Positions 7,864-16,950 of a stretch of 64,000 bases of DNA are shown one piece after another; within the stretch, counting starts at the first letter, position 1, and the number at the start of each line of letters is the position of its first letter. A program made the position numbers and the translations under genes. The notes under the pieces are model-generated. The model was not told the origin of the DNA. It ran no database searches and saw nothing but the letters and a program-made list of their open reading frames with translations. Origin of the DNA: Psychromonas algicola (GTDB lineage: Bacteria > Pseudomonadota > Gammaproteobacteria > Enterobacterales > Psychromonadaceae); the NCBI RefSeq assembly GCF_004378355.1, contig NZ_SNUB01000007.1:1-64000 (forward strand), in the 5' to 3' direction.

Positions 7864-8135
7864 TCACTTACTGTCACTTTATAATGTCTTTTAGCGTCTT
7901 TAGTGACTTCACCCCAATCAGAGGATTTAACTCTTGCTTGATGTTGTTCGAAAGCGATTTGATCAATAAATTCTTCGTAAACATTAAATTTACAGAAGTT
8001 ATTTCTATCCTGTATCACACTAAAAGTGATGCAACCTGATTCCTGTAAAGTAAGTCGTTTATGGTTAATTAACTCTATCTTTATAATCTCTAATGCTTCT
8101 TGAGGAACAATAATAAATCCTTGTAAGGTCACCAT
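7860..8135 (-). CDS. ABM-domain (antibiotic biosynthesis monooxygenase type) protein
   Basis: A 91-residue ferredoxin-like-fold protein of the ABM/YgiN group. Supporting features are the GFIIVPQEALEII start, LQESGCITFSVIQD, FNVYEEFIDQIAFEQHQ and the central SSDW. Family members act as quinol monooxygenases, haem-degrading enzymes or dimeric binding proteins; no cofactor site can be assigned here. The stop overlaps the mazG start, and its own start shares a base with the stop of the LysE-type gene, so it is the third gene of a compact four-gene operon. Confidence 0.75.
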   Translation of the reverse strand: MVTLQGFIIVPQEALEIIKIELINHKRLTLQESGCITFSVIQDRNNFCKFNVYEEFIDQIAFEQHQARVKSSDWGEVTKDAKRHYKVTVSE

Positions 8136-8764
8136 TACTTTTCCATTAATAATTTAACGGCCAATCCTATCAATACAACGCCAGTTAAACGCTCCATTAT
8201 TAGCTGCGTTCTGCCACCATCAAAGCGTTTTTGAGCTGTGACTATCATGCGACTAATAAAAGCTTGCCAACACATCGCAATGACGAAGTGTATTGCTGCC
8301 ATCAATAGTGATTGCATAAAAGCTGAATATTCTGGATTAATAAATTGTGGTAAGAATGCTAAGTAAAAAATCGCAGTTTTAGGATTTAATGCGTTAGATA
8401 ATAAGCCTTCTCTAAAGCTTTTTATTAGGTTAAAACTCCCTTTTGTATCGGTTGTTTCTTTGCTTTTTGTTGTAGTGAGAAAGCTTTGTCTTAATCCTTG
8501 CACACCTAAATACAAAATATATAAGGCACCAATCATCTTAACGGTTTGGAATAATTGTGGTGATTGGGAAAGCAATAAAGAAATTCCCACAGCAGATAAA
8601 GAAGCATGGAAAAATAAGCCACTACAAATTCCTATGTTGGTGACAAAGCCATCTTTTTCCCCACCACGGGTTGTGTTTCTGATAACGAGCGCCGTATCTA
8701 ATCCGGGGGTGATGGTTAAAATGGTGATCGCAATTAAAAAAGCTTCAATATGTAAAATAGGCAT
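8135..8764 (-). CDS. LysE/RhtB-family amino acid exporter
   Basis: A 209-residue inner-membrane protein with about six transmembrane segments. The family motif TPGLDTALVIRNTTRGGEKDG is at residues 19-39, and LNPKTAIFYLAFLPQF begins near residue 127. RhtB-type proteins export amino acids such as threonine or homoserine lactones, but the substrate here is unknown. It starts four bases after the stop of the DUF3087 gene and overlaps the ABM gene by one base, so it is part of one operon. Confidence 0.88.
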   Translation of the reverse strand: MPILHIEAFLIAITILTITPGLDTALVIRNTTRGGEKDGFVTNIGICSGLFFHASLSAVGISLLLSQSPQLFQTVKMIGALYILYLGVQGLRQSFLTTTKSKETTDTKGSFNLIKSFREGLLSNALNPKTAIFYLAFLPQFINPEYSAFMQSLLMAAIHFVIAMCWQAFISRMIVTAQKRFDGGRTQLIMERLTGVVLIGLAVKLLMEK

Positions 8765-8768
8765 AGGG

Positions 8769-9275
8769 TTAATACTCCACTAATTGGTTGCTGTTGTAGT
8801 GGTTAATGTCGAGTGTGACTTGATGTTTTTGAGCCAACTCATTGAGTTTGTTTTCAAGACTAGTTAAATGATTGATGGTTATCGTGTTGTTATCTAATTC
8901 CCAAAGTTGACGCGAACCTGAATAACTAAAATGCAAAATATTGATAGCGGTTTTATCGCCTTTTTGACTAGCCGCTTCTATTTTTTTCATGCGACGATTA
9001 ATGCTATTTAGCGTTTGTTTTAAATCCCATACATAACTAGTTTCATATAAAAAAGGGTGTTTCTTAAATTTAACAAGTGCTGTCAGAAGAAGAGCGGCAG
9101 TGAATACTACGCCTAATAAATTCCAATGAAAGTGAGTGCCTTCTGCAGAGGGGAATAGAAAAATTAATAATTGGCTAATTGATAGGCTGCCTATGCTTAA
9201 TATGCCGATACACGCAAAGATGACTTTGTTTAAGCGTTTTCGATAACGTTCTGGGTTGATTTCAATAAGCTGCAT
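8769..9275 (-). CDS. DUF3087 membrane protein
   Basis: A 168-residue protein matching the DUF3087 family, known from marine gammaproteobacteria and of unknown function. It begins MQLIEINPERYRKRLNKV, has two transmembrane segments (about residues 17-37 and 50-67), and ends with a soluble helical domain of about 95 residues containing VWDLKQTLNSINRRMKKI and FSYSGSRQLWELDNNTI. It is the first gene of the operon that continues with the LysE-type exporter. Confidence 0.8.
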   Translation of the reverse strand: MQLIEINPERYRKRLNKVIFACIGILSIGSLSISQLLIFLFPSAEGTHFHWNLLGVVFTAALLLTALVKFKKHPFLYETSYVWDLKQTLNSINRRMKKIEAASQKGDKTAINILHFSYSGSRQLWELDNNTITINHLTSLENKLNELAQKHQVTLDINHYNSNQLVEY

Positions 9276-9401
9276 TTTTATTATTTTTGCCTTTGAATAA
9301 AGAAATGAATCTAAGTTGATTCAAATACATAAGTTTCGAATCTACACCTATACTTGTTACCAATCAAGAGACTTTATTTAGATTAATTTTTAATAAAAAC
9401 T

Positions 9402-9845
9402 TTATTGGTGATAACTCTCCATCCAACTTTCTAAAATCAAGGCTGCTGAAACACTATCAATTTTTCCTTTTTCAAGCGCTTTATAACCGCCTCTATCGAA
9501 AATGAATTCTTTGGCACTAGCTGTTGTTAAGCGCTCATCTTGAAAAGCTATTTTTGCACCAAAACGACCTGCTAAACGATTACCGAATTTTTTAGCGCGT
9601 TGGGTAATTGGCTGTTCAGTACCATCCATATTTAATGGTAAACCAATAATCACTAAGTCTGGTTTCCATTCTTTAAGTACTGTTTCCACTGTATCCCAAT
9701 TTGGAATGCCGTCATTGGCTTTGATAGCTGCAATCGGTTGTGCCGTTGCCGTGATCATTTGTCCTGTGGCAACACCAATGCTCTTCGTACCAAAATCAAA
9801 ACCCAATAAGGTGTTAGGCGCTTTTGTTATTTCTGTAGTGCTCAT
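9402..9845 (-). CDS. ruvX: RuvX/YqgF, pre-16S rRNA nuclease
   Basis: A 147-residue RNase H-like nuclease. [12 protein letters not shown] near residues 17-28 holds the first catalytic Asp; [16 protein letters not shown] and [13 protein letters not shown] follow in the usual order. In E. coli it processes the 5' end of 16S rRNA; an earlier view made it a Holliday-junction resolvase. It shares one base with yqgE (TAATG), so the two are translationally coupled, as is usual in this group. Confidence 0.95.
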   Translation of the reverse strand: MSTTEITKAPNTLLGFDFGTKSIGVATGQMITATAQPIAAIKANDGIPNWDTVETVLKEWKPDLVIIGLPLNMDGTEQPITQRAKKFGNRLAGRFGAKIAFQDERLTTASAKEFIFDRGGYKALEKGKIDSVSAALILESWMESYHQ

Positions 9846-10498
9846 TATGCGTGGCCTATATCGCTGCTTAATTGTGATGGTTCAACACCTAAGCGTTGTA
9901 ATGAAGAGCTCCAACGTTGTTCGATGGGTGTATTAAAAATAATATCGTTTTCGCACTCAATGGTTAACCATTGATTTTGACTCATTTCTTCTTCAAGTTG
10001 TCCTTTATCCCAGCTAGCGTATCCAAGAGTTACCATATATTTTTCTGGCGCTTCTTCGGTACCTAAGGTAGATAAGATTTTATTGGAATTGGACATCATT
10101 AATTTTTCGTTAAGAACCGTGCTTTGAAAATTATTTAAAGTGGGTGTATGCAATACAAAGCCTCTATCCATTTCTAATGGGCCACCTAAAAATACTGCCT
10201 CTGTAAGTGGTGGATTAGGCTCATGATCAATACTTTCTGCATTCTTTAATAGTTCTTGTACTGTTAATTTAACTGGGTAATTAACAATAAATCCCATTGC
10301 ACCTTGTTCATCATGTTCGCATAAATACACGACAGATTGCTTGAAATAGGGATCAGTCAATGATGGCATCGCAATTAAGAAATGATTTTTTAATGAGCTA
10401 ATCACTTCTGCTGCCGTGTTTTCTTGCTCGCTTGTGCTTGTGTTCGTCGAATCCATGTCAGAATCAGCAAATGGGGTTTTGGATTTATTTATTGTCAT
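9845..10498 (-). CDS. yqgE: YqgE/AlgH family protein (DUF179)
   Basis: A conserved protein of unknown biochemical role, recognised by [34 protein letters not shown] and [14 protein letters not shown]. An in-frame ATG at 10510 would add four residues, but GGAGAG lies just before the ATG at 10498, giving 217 residues. Compared with E. coli YqgE (187 residues), it carries about 38 extra N-terminal residues that are Ser/Thr/Glu-rich and probably disordered. It sits between gshB and ruvX as in E. coli. The AlgH name comes from an effect on alginate in Pseudomonas. Confidence 0.9.
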   Translation of the reverse strand: MTINKSKTPFADSDMDSTNTSTSEQENTAAEVISSLKNHFLIAMPSLTDPYFKQSVVYLCEHDEQGAMGFIVNYPVKLTVQELLKNAESIDHEPNPPLTEAVFLGGPLEMDRGFVLHTPTLNNFQSTVLNEKLMMSNSNKILSTLGTEEAPEKYMVTLGYASWDKGQLEEEMSQNQWLTIECENDIIFNTPIEQRWSSSLQRLGVEPSQLSSDIGHA

Positions 10499-10607
10499 GT
10501 GACTCTCCATTTATTATCAGTTTATAAACACCATTTATAGTATCAAGAGGAAAAGATAAATGGTGTATTAACTTGTAAACTGATTTTTAAACTAAGGATT
10601 CAATCGT

Positions 10608-11561
10608 TTACGATTTTGTTACTCGTTTTTCAATGGCATCCATTAATTTACCACTAATGTTAGTGCCGTATGCATTATCAATTTCTTGTATACAAGTTGG
10701 GCTAGTGACATTAATTTCAGTGACTTTATCGCCAATGACATCTAGACCTACAAATATTAGTCCTTTTTCTTTTAATTTAGGACCAATGGTATTCGCAATA
10801 TGCCAATCAGATTCTGAGAGTGGTTGAGCAACGCCAGTGCCACCTGCTGCTAGGTTACCACGAGTTTCCCCTTTTGCTGGAATACGCGCTAATGCGTAAG
10901 GCATTGGCTCACCATCAACAATTAGGATACGTTTATCACCCGCTTTAATTTCTGGAATAAAAGCTTGTGCCATACAATAGCGTTGTTGGTGCTCTGTTAG
11001 CGTTTCAATGATTACGCCAATATTACTATCATTTTCTTTAATACGGAAAATAGATGCGCCGCCCATGCCGTCTAATGGCTTCAAAATGACATCTTTATGT
11101 TGCTGGTGGAATGCGCGTATTTTCTCTGCACTACGTGTTACTAACGTTGTTGGTGTAAATTCACTGAACCAAGCGGTAAATAACTTTTCGTTTGCATCAC
11201 GTAAGCTTTGTGGTTTATTCACAATCAAACAACCTTCATCTTCCGCACGTTCTAATAAATAAGTTGCGTAAATATATTCTGTATCAAAAGGAGGATCTTT
11301 GCGCATTAATACCGCATCTAGATCTGAAAGAGGGTGGCTTACCGCTTCTTCTAGGTGATAGAAGTTACCTTCTTCACGTTGCACTGTTAACTTTTTACTT
11401 GTTGCAAAACAACGACCATTTTCAAGATGTAAATCTTGCATTTCCATATAGTAAAGCTCCCAACCGCGAGATTGTGCTTCTAATAACATGGCGAAACTTG
11501 AGTCTTTTTTAATTTTAATATCTGCGATGGGGTCCATCACTATACCGATTTTAATGGTCAT
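10608..11561 (-). CDS. gshB: Glutathione synthetase
   Basis: A 317-residue ATP-grasp enzyme that joins gamma-glutamylcysteine and glycine, the second step of glutathione synthesis. The N-terminal MTIKIGIVMDPIADIKIKKDSSFAMLLEAQSRG, the DAVLMRKDPPFD segment, the glycine-rich loop LDGMGGASIFR and the C-terminal LIFVGLDVIGDKVTEINVTSP are all in place. Length agrees with E. coli GshB (316). The order rsmE-gshB-yqgE-ruvX is the same as in E. coli. Confidence 0.97.
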   Translation of the reverse strand: MTIKIGIVMDPIADIKIKKDSSFAMLLEAQSRGWELYYMEMQDLHLENGRCFATSKKLTVQREEGNFYHLEEAVSHPLSDLDAVLMRKDPPFDTEYIYATYLLERAEDEGCLIVNKPQSLRDANEKLFTAWFSEFTPTTLVTRSAEKIRAFHQQHKDVILKPLDGMGGASIFRIKENDSNIGVIIETLTEHQQRYCMAQAFIPEIKAGDKRILIVDGEPMPYALARIPAKGETRGNLAAGGTGVAQPLSESDWHIANTIGPKLKEKGLIFVGLDVIGDKVTEINVTSPTCIQEIDNAYGTNISGKLMDAIEKRVTKS

Positions 11562-11609
11562 ATGTTATTCCTGTATTTAATGTATAAGTCACTATCGCTT
11601 TGTTAAAGC

Positions 11610-12338
11610 TTAGGCTAGATCACCAAAACGACATTGTAATGCGGTAATGGCTGTTAATGCTGCTGTTTCTGTTCGTAACACTCGAGGTCCTAATAAGGTC
11701 TCTGTGAAACTCAATGATTCGGTTAAACTGATTTCATCGTCACTTAATCCACCTTCTGGACCTATTAGTAAACGAATGTGATTAATATCATTCGGTAAAG
11801 TATTAATTGAATATTTTGCTCGTGGATGCAAGGTTAGTTTGCAACAATCAATATCAGATGCGCTCCACTCTGTTAAAGCTTGGGTTGCATGAATAACGGG
11901 AACACTGTTTCTGCCTGATTGCTCACAAGCTGCAATGGCTATTTTTTGCCACTGCTGCTGTTTTTTAGCCATTCGTTCTGCGTTGAGTTTTACACCACAA
12001 CGTTCACTGACTAATGGTGTGATTTCATTAACGCCTAATTCAACGGCTTTTTGTATCACAAACTCCATACGATCACCGCGAGAAATAACTTGCCCTAAAT
12101 GCAGGTGTAACGGGCTTTCGTTATTGGTTTCCTGAAAGGAAATAATGTTAGCCAGACAGGTTCGCTTTTGAACTTCACTGAGTTGTGCGAGATATTGTCC
12201 ACCTTCACCATTAAATAAAGTGATATTGTCGCCAACATTTAAGCGTAACACACGAATATGTTGAGTGGCATCATCGGATAAAGTGATACTTGTATTTTCC
12301 GATAGTTGTTGTGGTTCATAAAAACGAGGATTACGCAT
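11610..12338 (-). CDS. rsmE: 16S rRNA m3U1498 methyltransferase
   Basis: A 242-residue SPOUT-class methyltransferase that methylates N3 of U1498 in 16S rRNA. An N-terminal PUA-like RNA-binding part precedes the knotted domain, shown by LLIGPEGGLSDDEI (about residue 190) and LGPRVLRTETA near the C-terminus, which form the AdoMet-binding knot. It starts the rsmE-gshB-yqgE-ruvX series, 48 bp ahead of gshB. Confidence 0.95.
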   Translation of the reverse strand: MRNPRFYEPQQLSENTSITLSDDATQHIRVLRLNVGDNITLFNGEGGQYLAQLSEVQKRTCLANIISFQETNNESPLHLHLGQVISRGDRMEFVIQKAVELGVNEITPLVSERCGVKLNAERMAKKQQQWQKIAIAACEQSGRNSVPVIHATQALTEWSASDIDCCKLTLHPRAKYSINTLPNDINHIRLLIGPEGGLSDDEISLTESLSFTETLLGPRVLRTETAALTAITALQCRFGDLA

Positions 12339-12564
12339 AAAGGCTACTTTAATAATCTAAATAAATGGAAGTATAACGTGAAAAAATTCAATATTACATT
12401 GCTTAACCATAGACAGTCCTTCTTTCAAGAGTAAGCATAATTGAATCGTTAAATTTGAATAATATTAAGAGTATCACTTAATTACAATTTCCTTAATATC
12501 AATTAGGTACAAGATATGGGATAATTTTATATTTTATTTTTTGTGATGGTTTAGGATCTTGTTT

Positions 12565-13521
12565 ATGTACAGCTCTAATTTAAAAAGTATGACTACTGAC
12601 CCCAAGCGTGGCGTTTATTTCATTGGTACCACTCCACCGAAGCAGGATACTGATCTTGAACTTGTGGCGGGCATTGCCGATAAATTATTAGGGCGACTCG
12701 CTGAAATTGATTACGATGGGTTAATTGTTTATGACATTCAAGATGAAACCTCTCGTACAGATAAACCTCGTCCTTTTCCGTTTAAATATACTCATGATTC
12801 TCGTTTATATTCAAAAATAATCCACGATAAAGTTGGCAAGCCAGTTATCACTTATAAAAGTGTTTCACAACGTGATGCCGCAGACTTTTCTAAATGGCTA
12901 TCCGATGCATGGCATCAGTTCTCTGTGCGAGATATTGTTTTAGTGGGGTCTCCTTCGTCAGATGGAGAAATTAAATTACCATTAGCCGACGCCTATGAAG
13001 CGTTAGCTTCTCACCCGCAAGATTTTCATTTAGGGGGCGTCACTATTGCTGAACGTCATGTTGCTAAAGGCGATGAGCATGTTCGTTTATGCCATAAGCA
13101 AAAACAAGGATGTGATTTTTTTATCTCACAAGCCGTTTACAATGCACAGGCAACGATCGATTTATTAACGCGCTATGCTAATGAATGTAAACAACAAGGT
13201 GTACAACCTAAACGTATTATTCTAACTTTTTCTCCCTGTGGTAGCGCTAAGACCCTAGAGTTTATTGAATGGTTAGGTATTTCTATTCCTGAAGCGACAT
13301 CTTTACGTATTTTAGGGGCTGATAATCCTTTAAAAGAGTCACTGCAAATTAGCCGCAATAATTTTGAACAAATTTTACAGGCTGTATTGCCGTTGAATAT
13401 TCCATTAGGGTTGAATATTGAAAGTTTAACTAATCGAAAAGAAGAAATTGATGCCGCAATATTGCTTTTTAAATTACTTAAAGCAACATTAGATTTAAAA
13501 CTCGCTGAATCACAATTATAA
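12565..13521 (+). CDS. MetF-like (methylenetetrahydrofolate reductase family) protein
   Basis: A 318-residue protein with a TIM-barrel layout like the FAD-linked MetF family: GVTIAERH, then CDFFISQAVYNAQATIDLL, which parallels the MetF segment GADFFITQ. The N-terminal EFFPP-type motif of true MetF is replaced by GVYFIGTTPPKQ, so substrate and activity may differ. The ATG at 12565 with AGGA eight bases before it is preferred over an upstream TTG. It lies nine bases before yjjP, so the three genes to 14786 are probably co-transcribed. Confidence 0.65.
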   Translation: MYSSNLKSMTTDPKRGVYFIGTTPPKQDTDLELVAGIADKLLGRLAEIDYDGLIVYDIQDETSRTDKPRPFPFKYTHDSRLYSKIIHDKVGKPVITYKSVSQRDAADFSKWLSDAWHQFSVRDIVLVGSPSSDGEIKLPLADAYEALASHPQDFHLGGVTIAERHVAKGDEHVRLCHKQKQGCDFFISQAVYNAQATIDLLTRYANECKQQGVQPKRIILTFSPCGSAKTLEFIEWLGISIPEATSLRILGADNPLKESLQISRNNFEQILQAVLPLNIPLGLNIESLTNRKEEIDAAILLFKLLKATLDLKLAESQL

Positions 13522-13530
13522 AATGGTTAA

Positions 13531-14310
13531 ATGATGATTTTATCGGAAGAAGCACAAACAGAGGTAACACGAGTTGCCGTCTTAGCTGGACAAATATTAC
13601 ATCAACATGGCGCGGAAAGTCGTTTGATTGAACAAACAACACAACGTTTAGGGCTTGCGTTAGGAGCCGACAGTATTGAACTCTCTGTTACTCCTGATGC
13701 AATCGTGATCACCAGTTTGTACGATGGTCGATGCATAACAACAACAAGACGTTGTTATGACCGAGGTATCAACATGCAAATGGTGTGTGATGTCCAACGA
13801 ATTTGTGTGATGGCTGAGAAACAACTTCTGCATGTTAAAGAAGTTAAAAAACGACTCAAGCGTCTAGTCCCTTATAAGCATAATCGTTGGTTAGTGGTGC
13901 TGATGATTGGTTTTTCCTGTGGCAGCTTCAGTCACTTCTTTGGTGGTGATACAGCTGTTTATTGGACAACATTTGTGGCCTCAAGTTTAGCGATGATTTT
14001 ACGACAGGAATTAGCACATCGTCATCACAATCCTTTTGTTAATTTTGCTTCTGCGGCTTTTCTAGCCACTATTATTACCAGTTTAGGAGTGATTTATGAC
14101 ATTGGTGAAAACCCTAAAATAGCAATGGCGGCAAGCGTACTGCTACTTGTACCTGGTTTTCCGTTGATTAATGCCGTATCGGACATGCTGAAAGGGCATA
14201 TTAATATGGGGATTGCTCGTTGGGTGTTTGCAACCTTACTCGCTATTAGCGTTTCAATTGGCATTGTTGCTGCGATTACAGTGATGGGAATTTCAGGGTG
14301 GATGCGCTAA
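13531..14310 (+). CDS. yjjP: YjjP, threonine/serine exporter-type membrane protein (DUF1212)
   Basis: A 259-residue protein with a soluble N-terminal part (about 1-115) and about five transmembrane helices, resembling E. coli YjjP. Together with YjjB it forms a split version of the ThrE exporter family; in E. coli, YjjPB has been implicated in succinate export. The family features HQHGAESRLIEQT near the start and VPGFPLINAVSDMLKGH near the end are visible. The stop overlaps the yjjB start (TAATG). Confidence 0.88.
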   Translation: MMILSEEAQTEVTRVAVLAGQILHQHGAESRLIEQTTQRLGLALGADSIELSVTPDAIVITSLYDGRCITTTRRCYDRGINMQMVCDVQRICVMAEKQLLHVKEVKKRLKRLVPYKHNRWLVVLMIGFSCGSFSHFFGGDTAVYWTTFVASSLAMILRQELAHRHHNPFVNFASAAFLATIITSLGVIYDIGENPKIAMAASVLLLVPGFPLINAVSDMLKGHINMGIARWVFATLLAISVSIGIVAAITVMGISGWMR

Positions 14311-14786
14311 TGGATAACTTTCTAAATGTATTAAGCTTATTTTTAATTGATGCATGGTTTGCATGGATCCCTGCAGTGGGATTTGCAATGGTGTTTAATG
14401 TTCCACGTAAAATGCTTATCTACTGCGCGATTGGTGGATCCTTTGCACATAGCTTCCGGTTTTTATTGATGCATTTTGGTATGCCAATAGAGTGGTCTAC
14501 TTTCCTTGCTTCTGCTTGTATGGGGTTTGTTGGATTGTATTGGTCGCGTAAATACCTTATTCCTCGTCCTGTTTTTACGGTTGCGTCTGTGATCCCAATG
14601 ATCCCTGGTAGTTTTGCATTTAATGCGATGATTGGTTTAATGGAAATTAATACGGGTGGATATAGCTTAGAGTTAATGCAAATTGTTATGGAGAATGGGT
14701 TACGAACTTTATTCATTTTAACGGCTTTAAGCTTTGGTTTAGCTTTGCCTTCTATTTTAATTTATCGTGGACGTCCAATTGTATAG
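14310..14786 (+). CDS. yjjB: YjjB, partner subunit of the YjjP exporter (DUF3815)
   Basis: A 158-residue membrane protein with four to five helices, colinear with E. coli YjjB. Shared segments include IPAVGFAMVFNVPRK, PIEWSTFLAS and FTVASVIPMIPGSFAF. The chosen ATG overlaps the yjjP stop; a GTG at 14298 would lengthen it by four residues. It should act only as a complex with YjjP in the inner membrane. Confidence 0.88.
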   Translation: MDNFLNVLSLFLIDAWFAWIPAVGFAMVFNVPRKMLIYCAIGGSFAHSFRFLLMHFGMPIEWSTFLASACMGFVGLYWSRKYLIPRPVFTVASVIPMIPGSFAFNAMIGLMEINTGGYSLELMQIVMENGLRTLFILTALSFGLALPSILIYRGRPIV

Positions 14787-14852
14787 TTATTTGAGGTCGT
14801 AATACTGTACACTGTGCGCCAAATGATAGGCGATGAATAAACAAGGTTAATT

Positions 14853-15188
14853 ATGTCAGATAAATTTTTCTTTAAGGGTAAAAAAGAGAAAAAGCCAAAG
14901 CACTCAAGTTATGGTTTTAATACAAAACGTGCCGTGAAAGCAGGTACTGAAGAGTTACCTTTACAAGTTGTAGTCAACACTGAAGCGCGTGCTGAAGAAA
15001 TAAAAGCACTTGCAAAAGAGCATGATTTAATTACTGAGATCACAGTTGATGCGAAGCAAACTGAAAATACCACTGAGTTAGACGTGTTAATTAATAAACC
15101 TGTAACAACACGTTTTGAAAAAACACCTGCCCGTAACGAACCTTGTGTTTGTGGTAGTGGTAAAAAATATAAAAAATGTTGTGGTTAG
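14853..15188 (+). CDS. SEC-C metal-binding protein, PBPRA1643 family
   Basis: A 111-residue basic protein. The C-terminal RNEPCVCGSGKKYKKCCG is a complete SEC-C motif (CxC...CC), a zinc site first known from the SecA tail. The N-terminal FFFKGKKEKKPKHSSYGFNTKRA is typical of a small family seen in marine gammaproteobacteria. The function is unknown; SEC-C sites often contact ribosomes or SecB. A strong terminator follows, so the gene ends the local transcription unit. Confidence 0.85.
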   Translation: MSDKFFFKGKKEKKPKHSSYGFNTKRAVKAGTEELPLQVVVNTEARAEEIKALAKEHDLITEITVDAKQTENTTELDVLINKPVTTRFEKTPARNEPCVCGSGKKYKKCCG

Positions 15189-15227
15189 TAAATTGTAAGC
15201 AACGAAACAGTTAGTAAAGCAAATATT

Positions 15228-15263
15228 AAAAAGCCGTGAATATATAAATGTTCACGGCTTTTT
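15228..15263. terminator. Bidirectional terminator between SEC-C gene and DUF2333 gene
   Basis: AAAAAGCCGTGAA pairs perfectly with TTCACGGCTTTTT around a ten-base loop. A-runs on one side and T-runs on the other let it serve both convergent genes. Confidence 0.92.
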
Positions 15264-15295
15264 GCTTTCTATTACATTCAGTAAATAAAGTTGCT

Positions 15296-16285
15296 TTATC
15301 CTTGCTCTAATAAGCGTCTTAGATCAATTAAAGCTGCATTTGCACGAGAAACATAGTTTGCCATCACCAAGGAATGATTAGCTAAAAATCCAAATCCACT
15401 GCCATTTAAGACCATTGGGCTCCAAATGGTTTGTTGGGTTGCTTCTAAGTCTCGAATAATTTGCTTTAAGCTGATTTGGGCATTTTTCTTTTCTAATACA
15501 TCTTGGAAGTCAATTTCAACTGCTTTCAATAAATGCAAAATTGCCCAAGTAGCGCCTCGGCTTTCATAAAATACATCATCAATTTTGAACCAATTTGTTT
15601 TCACTTCTACTTCATCAGCTGTTTCTGTTGCTTGTTTTGCAGTGGCATCACCTGCTAATTCATTATTATAACGTTCATGTCCAACGCTTGCGCTTAAACG
15701 GTGAGAAACTGAACCTAAACGTTTTTCTACTTCACGTAACCAATCACTTAAGTTATCTGCTCGGGTGTAAAATTGAGCCTCTGTTTCATCTTTATTTACG
15801 AGACGATTTCGGTAACGTTTTAAAGCAGAGATTGCATCTTTATATTCGCTTTCAGAGCTAGGTAATACCCAGTTTTTGTGAGAAATATTAAGTTTAGTTT
15901 GTGCTATTTCTAAATCTTTATCACCGGTTGATTGTGATTGCGAACGACTAAAATCTAAACGCATGACTAAAGCTAAGTCGCGTACTTGCTCCAATACGCC
16001 ATATTCAAAAGCTGGCATATTGTCCATTATTATTCCAGGGGGTGTCATATCATTAGATAGAAAGCCGCCGGGCTTATCAACTAACCAACTCGTTAGTTCA
16101 ATTAACGTGGTTGTCGTTGTATATCCTGGGACAATGTCATGATTTGAGGCTGATGCTATTGCTTGTGTTTTTGCTTTAACATCAAAACTTGAAGGCATTA
16201 ATCCCCACCAAATGGAAACAACCCAAAAAGACCCTGCGATAAATAATAGCGGCACTATTATTTTTTTATTAAATGAAACAGTCAT
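15296..16285 (-). CDS. DUF2333 family membrane-anchored protein
   Basis: A 329-residue protein with one N-terminal transmembrane segment (about residues 9-28) and a large periplasmic helical domain. Segments such as VPGYTTTTTLIELTSWLVDKPGGFLSND, WFKIDDVFYESRGATWAILHLLKAVEIDF and NGSGFGFLANHSLVMANYVSRANAALIDLRRLL match the DUF2333 family. No function is known. It converges on the SEC-C gene and is divergent from folA. Confidence 0.85.
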   Translation of the reverse strand: MTVSFNKKIIVPLLFIAGSFWVVSIWWGLMPSSFDVKAKTQAIASASNHDIVPGYTTTTTLIELTSWLVDKPGGFLSNDMTPPGIIMDNMPAFEYGVLEQVRDLALVMRLDFSRSQSQSTGDKDLEIAQTKLNISHKNWVLPSSESEYKDAISALKRYRNRLVNKDETEAQFYTRADNLSDWLREVEKRLGSVSHRLSASVGHERYNNELAGDATAKQATETADEVEVKTNWFKIDDVFYESRGATWAILHLLKAVEIDFQDVLEKKNAQISLKQIIRDLEATQQTIWSPMVLNGSGFGFLANHSLVMANYVSRANAALIDLRRLLEQG

Positions 16286-16448
16286 ATTTTATTTCCTGTG
16301 GAACACTACAATAATAAGACTTTAGCATAAGAAGTGTAAGTAGTTATGCTGAGTTTCTGATTTAATCAATAATTAAATAGATGAATTTTAAACCTTAGTT
16401 GATAAACTTAAGTAATTATTAGATATAAGCATTGTATTAGGGATATAA

Positions 16449-16943
16449 ATGAAAATTTCAATGATAGTTGCCATGGCACAGGATCGAGTAATTGGGTTAG
16501 ATAATAAAATGCCTTGGCATTTACCTGCAGATCTACAGCATTTTAAAAAAACGACATTAGGTAAGCCTGTGATAATGGGCCGCAAAACCTATGACTCTAT
16601 TGGCCGTGCATTACCTGGGCGACTTAATATTGTTGTTTCGCGTGACGCGAGTTTAAATATTGCAGGAGTGACTTGTGTAAGCTCAGTTGAACAAGCATTA
16701 GCCGCTGCTGAAGGTGTTGAAGAAGTAATGATTATTGGTGGTGCGACTATTTATGAGCATTTTTTATCCGTTGCAAATCGTTTATATCTGACCTTTATTG
16801 ATTTAGAAACTAATGGTGATACTCGCTTTCCTGATTATTTAGCGCAGGGGGAGTGGAATAAAATTGAATCTGAAGTTTATTTAGCCGATGAAAAAAATGC
16901 ACATAATTTAGAATTTGTCACTTTAGAAAGAGTGATTGCTTAA
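16449..16943 (+). CDS. folA: Dihydrofolate reductase
   Basis: A 164-residue DHFR reducing dihydrofolate to tetrahydrofolate with NADPH. It has the M20-loop segment DNKMPWHLPADL with the catalytic Asp28, followed by KPVIMGRKTYDSIGRALPGRLNIVVSR (NADPH and folate contacts) and IIGGATIYEHFL. Length and motifs agree with E. coli FolA. It converges on apaH with seven bases between stops, a common arrangement. Confidence 0.97.
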   Translation: MKISMIVAMAQDRVIGLDNKMPWHLPADLQHFKKTTLGKPVIMGRKTYDSIGRALPGRLNIVVSRDASLNIAGVTCVSSVEQALAAAEGVEEVMIIGGATIYEHFLSVANRLYLTFIDLETNGDTRFPDYLAQGEWNKIESEVYLADEKNAHNLEFVTLERVIA

Positions 16944-16950
16944 TCGTCCG

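Noticed and set aside
6241-9275. Defence or toxin-antitoxin island (MazG, LprI-like, PurO)
   Set aside because: MazG here is a pyrophosphatase, not MazF toxin; no nuclease, sensor or phage-linked gene is present, so a defence role is unsupported.
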